From positions 62,240 through 126,239 of the forward strand of contig NZ_OMPU01000008.1 of assembly GCF_900313065.1 (NCBI RefSeq): a stretch of DNA of 64,000 bases, given 5' to 3'. The DNA comes from Kiloniella sp. EL199. GTDB taxonomy: Bacteria > Pseudomonadota > Alphaproteobacteria > Kiloniellales > Kiloniellaceae. The notes below the pieces were generated by a model, which saw nothing but the letters and a program-made list of their open reading frames with translations, ran no database searches and was not told where the DNA came from. Of this stretch, positions 58,679 to 64,000 are shown in pieces; position 1 is the first letter of the stretch, and every line of letters starts with the position of its first letter. The translations under genes were made by a program, and so were the position numbers.

Positions 58679-59779
58679 ATGAAGAAGGTAACGATAAGAG
58701 ATGTAGCGCGATTGGCAGGGTGCAGTATTGCCACTGTTTCTCGTGTTCTAAATCAATCAGGTCCTTCAAGTCTGGAAAACAAGAAACGAGTCCTTGAAGC
58801 AGCAGAAACACTTAATTTTGAATTCAATGAAGTTGGTCGATCTCTTCAACGTCAGTCATCAAAAACACTTGCTGTTATTATTCCGACTATTTCAAATCCG
58901 GTTTTTGCTGATGCAGTAGAAGGTATTCAGGCATCTGCAGCAGAATCCGGGTACAGGATTTTGCTGGGATTTGCGAATTATGATTCCGAACAAGAGCTTA
59001 AAAGCCTGGAAACCCTTATGGCACATCAAATTGATGGCGTTGTGTTAACTGTTAGTGATGTCGAAAATAGCCTGGCAATTGAGCGCTTGGAACAAGATTC
59101 TGTTCCATATTGTTTGATATTTAATCAATCAAGAAATCCCGATAGCCCGGCAGTTTGTATTGATAATGCACTTGCCGCACAAAATGTCGGGGAAAGGCTC
59201 ATTAAGCTTGGTCACAAGGATATTGCATTTCTGGCTGTGCAGATGACCTCATCAGATCGATCTCGGCAACGTTACTCAGGCCTTTGCGAGGCTACACGCC
59301 TTTCAGGAATTGCGAAGCCAGATTTGGTTGAAGTCAATTATGAACCGGACAATCTGGAAGATTCTCTTTCCAGATTGTTTATTAAAAGGCCTGATGTCAG
59401 CGCTATATTTGCATCAAATGATATGTTGGCTCTGGCTAGTGTCAGGGCCCTTCGTTCTCTGGGTAAAAAAATTCCTGAAGAGGTTAGTATTGTTGGATTT
59501 GATGGAATTGCGCTGACTAGTCTGGTTCACCCGACTATCGCGACTGTTTTTACACCAAATCGGGAAATGGGTCGAAGAGCAACAGCTCTCGTTATTGATG
59601 CGATTAAAAATAACAGGAAGGTCACGCACCAGTCGGTGATGCTTCCCTTTGAATTTCGTTCTGGTCAAAGCCTAACATTCAACCAGACGAATGTGCCGAT
59701 GCACAGGCTGTCCCCTGAGCATCGGCCGTCTTCATCACTGCAAATGAAATCATCTCAAACGAAGCGAGCAGACAAATGA
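58679..59779 (+). CDS. LacI family transcriptional regulator
   Basis: A 366-residue repressor. Starts MKKVTIRDVARLAGCSIATVSRVLNQS; ATG 58679 is chosen because an in-frame ATG 33 bases upstream would place coding over the operator. Residues 3-57 are the HTH and hinge (VTIRDVARLAGCSIATVS), 60-330 a periplasmic-binding-type core (AVIIPTISNPVFADAVEGIQASA, and DVSAIFASNDMLALASVRALR). Its effector is unknown. It shares a four-base overlap with the binding-protein gene and is first in the operon. Unusual for the family: a transporter operon rather than sugar catabolism. Confidence 0.94.
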   Translation: MKKVTIRDVARLAGCSIATVSRVLNQSGPSSLENKKRVLEAAETLNFEFNEVGRSLQRQSSKTLAVIIPTISNPVFADAVEGIQASAAESGYRILLGFANYDSEQELKSLETLMAHQIDGVVLTVSDVENSLAIERLEQDSVPYCLIFNQSRNPDSPAVCIDNALAAQNVGERLIKLGHKDIAFLAVQMTSSDRSRQRYSGLCEATRLSGIAKPDLVEVNYEPDNLEDSLSRLFIKRPDVSAIFASNDMLALASVRALRSLGKKIPEEVSIVGFDGIALTSLVHPTIATVFTPNREMGRRATALVIDAIKNNRKVTHQSVMLPFEFRSGQSLTFNQTNVPMHRLSPEHRPSSSLQMKSSQTKRADK

Positions 59780-60774
59780 AATATATACTAGGTGCCGCAG
59801 TTGCGGCAACATTTCTTGCAATAACACCGACACAAGCTGAGGATTCAATCTGTTACAATTGTCCCCCTCAATGGGCTGACTGGAAAAGCATGCTGGAAGC
59901 TATCGACAAAAACATCGATGTACAGATGCCACACGATAATAAAAATTCTGGTCAAACCCTGAGCCAGCTTATTGCAGAGAAAGACTCTCCTGTTGCAGAT
60001 GTTGCTTATTATGGTGTGACTTCAGGAATCAAAGCTGCTCAAGAAGATGTTGCGGCTGCCTATAAACCAAAAGGTTTTGATGACGTTGCCGATGGTTTGA
60101 AAGATCCGGATGGAAAATGGGTGACAATCCATTATGGTACACTGGGTATGTTTGTAAACAAAGATGCTTTGGGTGGTGCACCTGTTCCTGCTTGCTTCGC
60201 TGATCTGAAGAAAAAAGAATACAACGGTATGGTTGGGTATCTGGACCCATCAAGTGCTTTTGTTGGTTATGCAGGTGCTGTAGCAGTCAATAGAGCTTTT
60301 GGTGGTGATCTGGATAATTTTGATCCTGCAATTTCGTTTTTCAAGGATCTTGCTGACAATAACCCGATAGTGCCTAAGCAAACATCGTATGCGCGCGTCG
60401 TATCTGGGGAAATTCCAATTCTATTCGATTACGATTTCAACGCTTATCGTGCAAAGTATACAGAAGATGGTAACTTTGAATTTGTCATCCCCTGTGAAGG
60501 AACTGTTGTTGTTCCCTATGTTATGAGTCTTGTTAAAAATGGTCCTAAACCAGCTGTTGGTAAGAAAGTTCTCGATTATATTCTTTCTGATGAAGGACAA
60601 GCGATTTGGACAAATGCTTATTTGAAACCGGCTCGTCCAGTTAAACTGGCTCCTGAAATTGCTGCCAAATTCTTGCCAGATAGTGAATATGAGCGGGCAA
60701 AGCCTGTTGATTATGCCAAAATGGAAAAAGTTCAGAAGAGCTTTGGTAATAGGTATCTTGAAGAAGTGAAGTAG
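59776..60774 (+). CDS. ABC transporter extracellular solute-binding protein
   Basis: Periplasmic ligand receptor, 332 residues. A Sec signal of about 21 residues (AAVAATFLAITPTQA) precedes mature EDSICYNCPPQWADW. It belongs to the family 1/putrescine- and iron-type cluster (YGTLGMFVNKDALG, DPSSAFVGYAGAVAVNRAFGGD, GEIPILFDYDFNAYRAKY). The neighbouring phosphodiesterase suggests an organophosphate, but no ligand residue is identified. ATGA overlap with the regulator gene; a terminator-like hairpin follows. Confidence 0.9.
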   Translation: MKYILGAAVAATFLAITPTQAEDSICYNCPPQWADWKSMLEAIDKNIDVQMPHDNKNSGQTLSQLIAEKDSPVADVAYYGVTSGIKAAQEDVAAAYKPKGFDDVADGLKDPDGKWVTIHYGTLGMFVNKDALGGAPVPACFADLKKKEYNGMVGYLDPSSAFVGYAGAVAVNRAFGGDLDNFDPAISFFKDLADNNPIVPKQTSYARVVSGEIPILFDYDFNAYRAKYTEDGNFEFVIPCEGTVVVPYVMSLVKNGPKPAVGKKVLDYILSDEGQAIWTNAYLKPARPVKLAPEIAAKFLPDSEYERAKPVDYAKMEKVQKSFGNRYLEEVK

Positions 60775-60795
60775 ATACTGATGCACTTTTTTTGG

Positions 60796-60824
60796 GGGAA
60801 GCAGCTTTTGTTGCTTCCCTTTTT
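60796..60824 (+). terminator. Intra-operon hairpin after the binding-protein gene
   Basis: A 10-bp stem with one G-T pair (GGGAAGCAGC with GTTGCTTCCC, loop TTTT) then TTTTT. Partial termination here would make more binding protein than permease, a common pattern in such operons. Confidence 0.8.
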
Positions 60825-60845
60825 CTTCTGTTTACCGGATTAGCC

Positions 60846-61661
60846 ATGAACTCACGATATTTCTTTATTTCTTGCTTGCTACCTTTGGCTGCTTTTTCAT
60901 TTGCATTTTTAGCACTGCCATTGGTGAGACTGCTTTTTGCATCAATTGATTCTGAATTAGGGTTCGGTATCTATCTGGAAATACTGACGAATGCACGTTA
61001 CATGAATAGCCTGCTTTATACTGTACTGCTGTCAATAGCGGTAACAATTGCAGCTTTATTTATTTCCACAACAGCAGGTCTTTTCCTCGTACGAAATCAC
61101 TTCCCGGGTCACAGAGTACTGATTGCAGTCCTTACTTTCCCTCTTGCATTTCCCGGTGTTGTTATTGGTTTTCTCATTATACTTCTGGGGGGGAGGCAAG
61201 GCCTGACCAATATGCTGGCACAAAATCTTTTTGATACACGGGTGATTTTTGCCTATTCGATGACCGGTCTGTTTTTAGGATACCTTTATTTTTCCATCCC
61301 ACGAGTTTTGCTAACAGTAATGGCCGCGGCAGAAAAGTTGGATTTGTCGCTTGAAGAAGCTGCACGCTCTCTTGGTGCTTCGCCGACAAAAGTACTACGA
61401 GATGTCATTTTACCAGCGCTAACACCTGCTTTAATTGCCTCTGGTGCGATTGCTTTTGCTACGGCTATGGGGGCGTTTGGTACAGCGTTTACTCTGGCAA
61501 CAAACATAGATGTCTTGCCTATGATTATTTACACTGAATTTACTTTGTCAGCCAACATTGCGATGTCATGTGCCCTTTCGGTTGTACTCGGACTTGTTAC
61601 ATGGATTTTATTGATATTCAGTCGATCGTTGACTGGTAATAATGTTGCTGCAGCGGGGTAA
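60846..61661 (+). CDS. ABC transporter permease
   Basis: A 271-residue inner-membrane protein from ATG 60846 (a TTG 54 bases upstream would lie inside the terminator hairpin). About six membrane helices; the cytoplasmic EAA loop is LEEAARSLGASPTKVLRDVIL, the site that contacts the ATPase. Closest in style to PotB/phosphonate-type permeases. Works with the permease and ATPase downstream. Confidence 0.92.
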   Translation: MNSRYFFISCLLPLAAFSFAFLALPLVRLLFASIDSELGFGIYLEILTNARYMNSLLYTVLLSIAVTIAALFISTTAGLFLVRNHFPGHRVLIAVLTFPLAFPGVVIGFLIILLGGRQGLTNMLAQNLFDTRVIFAYSMTGLFLGYLYFSIPRVLLTVMAAAEKLDLSLEEAARSLGASPTKVLRDVILPALTPALIASGAIAFATAMGAFGTAFTLATNIDVLPMIIYTEFTLSANIAMSCALSVVLGLVTWILLIFSRSLTGNNVAAAG

Positions 61662-61665
61662 TAAA

Positions 61666-62466
61666 ATGAGAAATATATCTCCAAGTTTTACCTTTCAACT
61701 CGCCGTAACGTTATTAGCCTGTGCTTTCTTGCTTGTTCCTGCTGTTATGTCGATCATGGCTGGTTTTACAGCCAATTATTTTAAAGGCATCTCAAGCGGT
61801 CTTACCATCAAGTGGATTATAGAAGTTTGGGAATTATATGCAGATAGTATTGGACGCTCTATCATTCTGGCTATTGCTTGCCTTTTTTTTACTTTGATTA
61901 TTGGTATTCCGGCTGCTTATGCCTTGAATCAGATGAAACCACGTTTTGCGAGAATACTTGAAGAGTTTGTATCCTTACCGTTGTCAATACCAGGGTTGGC
62001 ATTGGCATTAGCCCTGTTACAGCTATACGGAACTATGAGTGGATTTAGGTTGTCATCCTGGTTCATTTTAACGGGCCATGTTCTCTACACTCTGCCTTTT
62101 ATGATTAGGTCTGTATTGGCAATTTTCACAGCAATTGATCTTAAAGCGCTTGAAGAGGGGGCCAGTTCACTCGGGGCTTCTTCTTGGCAAAGATTCAAAG
62201 ATATTGCAGTCCCAAATGCATTACCCGGAATTTTGGCAGGTTCATTAACTGTAGTGACACTATCAATTGGTGAATTTAACCTAACGTGGATGTTGCATAC
62301 ACCTTTAACCAAAACACTACCTGTTGGTTTAGCGGATAGCTATGCATCGATGAGACTTGAAATTGCGTCTGCATATACGTTGGTGTTTTTCATAATGATT
62401 GTTCCTCTATTGGTTGCTCTGCAATGGCTATCGACACGTACGCAAAAAATTGGAGAAAGCCGATGA
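61666..62466 (+). CDS. ABC transporter permease
   Basis: The second permease, 266 residues from ATG 61666, four bases after the previous stop; an in-frame start 24 bases earlier would overlap the upstream gene and is less likely. Six membrane helices and the EAA loop LEEGASSLGASSWQRFKDIAV. The stop overlaps the ATPase gene start (ATGA). PotC-like by order and motif. Confidence 0.92.
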   Translation: MRNISPSFTFQLAVTLLACAFLLVPAVMSIMAGFTANYFKGISSGLTIKWIIEVWELYADSIGRSIILAIACLFFTLIIGIPAAYALNQMKPRFARILEEFVSLPLSIPGLALALALLQLYGTMSGFRLSSWFILTGHVLYTLPFMIRSVLAIFTAIDLKALEEGASSLGASSWQRFKDIAVPNALPGILAGSLTVVTLSIGEFNLTWMLHTPLTKTLPVGLADSYASMRLEIASAYTLVFFIMIVPLLVALQWLSTRTQKIGESR

Positions 62467-63509
62467 GCGGCACACAAATTCAGTTAAAATCTTGTTCCAA
62501 AACCTTTCCTGACGGGACGCGTGCGTTGTCTCCGACTAGCATAAACGTATCACCTGGAGAGATATTGGCTCTGCTTGGTCCTTCGGGGTGCGGCAAAACA
62601 ACGATGTTACGTATTATAGCCGGACTTGAAAGTCCTGATGAAACAGGAAAGGTTTTTTTTGATGATAGTGATGTTACTTCTATTCCTATCGAAAAAAGAT
62701 CAGTTGGAATGGTCTTTCAGTCTTATGCTCTGTTTCCCAATATGTCGGTTCGTGAAAATATTGGCTATGGCCTTAAAATTAAAAAGATTTCCACTGAGAA
62801 AATTCGCGATAGAGTAGATGAAGTCATGGCATTATGCCAATTGGAAGGTTTAGGCGAGAGAAATATCAAGGCACTCTCAGGTGGACAAAGACAACGCGTT
62901 GCGCTTGCACGAGCAGTCGCACCTCAACCGAAAATCTTACTTCTTGACGAACCTTTATCAGCGCTTGATGCAGGCCTGAGAGATCAGTTACGGGATGAGC
63001 TTGCTATTTTGCTTCGGTCTTTATCGATTACGACAGTATTTGTGACTCATGATCAGGCCGAAGCCATGGCAATTGCTGACAGGGTTGCTGTCATGCAAAA
63101 GGGGCACGTATTACAAATTGATGACCCAAGAAAACTGTATACAGCGCCCGATAACGCATTTGTTGCCAGGTTTGTTGGAGCTGCCAATGAACTATCAGGC
63201 AGACTCAATAATAATCTTTTCTCTTTACAGGGTGGAAGCTTGCAACTGCCGGAAGGAATATCGGCGGTAAGTGACGATAAGATATATGTTCGTCAAGAAG
63301 CGATTAAGTTAATCCCCCCTTCGGAATCTGAACTAAAAGGTAAAGTGCTTTCGAGCACATTTTTGGGGAATTCTCAAAAAATTGTGCTGTCTGATGTTTG
63401 TGAGCGGTTGGTCAATGTTATTACAGATCCATTCTCGAAATATGAAATAGGTCAAGAAGTAGGCCTTTTGATTCAGGTTGAGGATATTCTTGTTTTGAGA
63501 GACGATTAA
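62463..63509 (+). CDS. ABC transporter ATP-binding protein
   Basis: Energises the importer, 348 residues from ATG 62463 (ATGA overlap). Walker A is GPSGCGKTT near residue 39, the signature LSGGQRQRVALARA near 140, Walker B ILLLDEPLSALD near 160, H-loop VFVTHDQAEAM near 196, and a C-terminal TOBE domain from about 240. PotA-like. Upstream sequences of the frame overlap the permease gene and are not used. Confidence 0.94.
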   Translation: MSGTQIQLKSCSKTFPDGTRALSPTSINVSPGEILALLGPSGCGKTTMLRIIAGLESPDETGKVFFDDSDVTSIPIEKRSVGMVFQSYALFPNMSVRENIGYGLKIKKISTEKIRDRVDEVMALCQLEGLGERNIKALSGGQRQRVALARAVAPQPKILLLDEPLSALDAGLRDQLRDELAILLRSLSITTVFVTHDQAEAMAIADRVAVMQKGHVLQIDDPRKLYTAPDNAFVARFVGAANELSGRLNNNLFSLQGGSLQLPEGISAVSDDKIYVRQEAIKLIPPSESELKGKVLSSTFLGNSQKIVLSDVCERLVNVITDPFSKYEIGQEVGLLIQVEDILVLRDD

Positions 63510-63512
63510 ATT

Positions 63513-64000
63513 ATGAGGAAAGTAACTAAATTTGTTCAACTTACGGACACACATATTGTTCGAGAGGGAGAACTAGCATACGGCGTCGTCAATACAGCAG
63601 AGTATCTGGAACGTGCTGTAAAAGTAATAAATGGATTACTCGAATATATTGGACCAATTGACGGCGTTGTTGTAACTGGAGATTTAGCAGATTTTGGGGC
63701 TGCCGAGGAATATCAAAGATTTAAGGAGTTAATAAAACCTCTTAAATTTCCTGTCTTTGTATTGCCAGGTAATCATGATAACCGTGAACAAATGCGTACG
63801 GCTTTTGATTTCACTAATGAGACAGGCCCTTTGAATGCTCATGTCAAGTTTGGTGATTGTCATTTGATTACGCTGGATAGTTTAGTCACAGGCAGTCCGC
63901 ACGGTCTTCTTACAGATAAAACTTTAGATTGGTTGAAGTGCGAACTAGGTGAATTGGGAAATGAACCTGTAAGTATCGCGTTGCACCACCCTCCGTTTGT
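63513..64000 (+). CDS. Calcineurin-like metallophosphoesterase, 3'-truncated by window
   Basis: Begins MRKVTKFVQLTDTHIV and runs to the window end. The dinuclear metal site is complete as far as shown: Asp12-x-His14 (TDTH), TGDLADFGAAEEY, LPGNHDNR and ALHHPPF. It resembles the GpdQ/CpdA group that hydrolyses phosphodiesters, such as glycerophosphodiesters or cyclic AMP. ATG lies three bases after the ATPase stop, so it is the sixth gene of the transport operon. A cytoplasmic location (no signal) fits cleavage of an imported substrate. Confidence 0.9.
   Translation, partial: MRKVTKFVQLTDTHIVREGELAYGVVNTAEYLERAVKVINGLLEYIGPIDGVVVTGDLADFGAAEEYQRFKELIKPLKFPVFVLPGNHDNREQMRTAFDFTNETGPLNAHVKFGDCHLITLDSLVTGSPHGLLTDKTLDWLKCELGELGNEPVSIALHHPPF

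Overview
The window is a stretch of bacterial chromosome, most likely from a marine-type alphaproteobacterium of moderate GC content in the broad Rhodospirillales/Kiloniellales/Sneathiellales neighbourhood. The evidence is gene order and families: dgt-argS-SPOR-nagZ-M50-scpA-scpB-tatABC-serS-surE-pcm-nlpD-yajC-secDF, a DUF3126 protein, TrmFO, a 27 kDa-class III cyclase and a folate-dependent, alpha-type housekeeping set. Genus and order cannot be fixed from the sequence alone.

Layout. 1-12.5 kb: the end of a class III CoA-transferase, then pyrB-pyrC (pyrimidine synthesis), plsY, dprA, topA, rnr, an S41 lipoprotein protease and rpmG with its terminator. 12.5-13.8 kb: a complete IS3-family element with a recognisable -1 frameshift site. 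13.9-19.3 kb: an acetyltransferase, a TetR regulator with a candidate operator, then leftward ilvD, a rhomboid protease, xthA and an ErpA-like Fe-S carrier. 19.6-33.9 kb: a dense rightward housekeeping series (dgt, argS, SPOR, nagZ, M50 protease, scpAB, an orphan ABC ATPase, tatABC, serS, surE, pcm, nlpD-like). 34-42 kb: a P-loop ATPase, yajC-secD-secF, an Mth938-like protein, an NDUFAF6-like squalene/phytoene synthase homologue, trmFO and a class III cyclase. 42-50 kb: uvrA and ssb divergent, an ElaA-type acetyltransferase, gyrA and coaD.

50.2-54.3 kb holds two identical tRNA-Lys genes, a nucleosidase-M23 peptidase pair, small alphaproteobacterial proteins, a DksA-like protein, and two tRNA-Leu genes. 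Between the DksA-like gene and the first tRNA-Leu lies a strongly base-paired 88-nt element (53602-53689) that I cannot assign to a known RNA family.

54.3-58.4 kb is accessory DNA: an IS5-family remnant, a decayed HTH-type gene, and a leftward three-gene restriction-modification operon of the EcoRII/Dcm type (dcm-like methyltransferase with HTH, vsr, restriction endonuclease). The endonuclease gene carries a perfect 26-bp tandem duplication near its start that shifts the frame; removing one copy restores an open frame of about 411 codons. The methyltransferase and Vsr genes look intact, so the system is either disarmed or switchable. A tRNA-3'-end-like fragment sits on the right side of this block.

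58.6-64 kb is a transport operon: a LacI-type regulator with a perfect palindromic operator just ahead of its start, a periplasmic binding protein, two permeases, an ATPase and the start of a calcineurin-like phosphodiesterase that runs out of the window. The combination suggests regulated uptake and cleavage of a phosphodiester or related organophosphate, but the substrate is not shown by the sequence.
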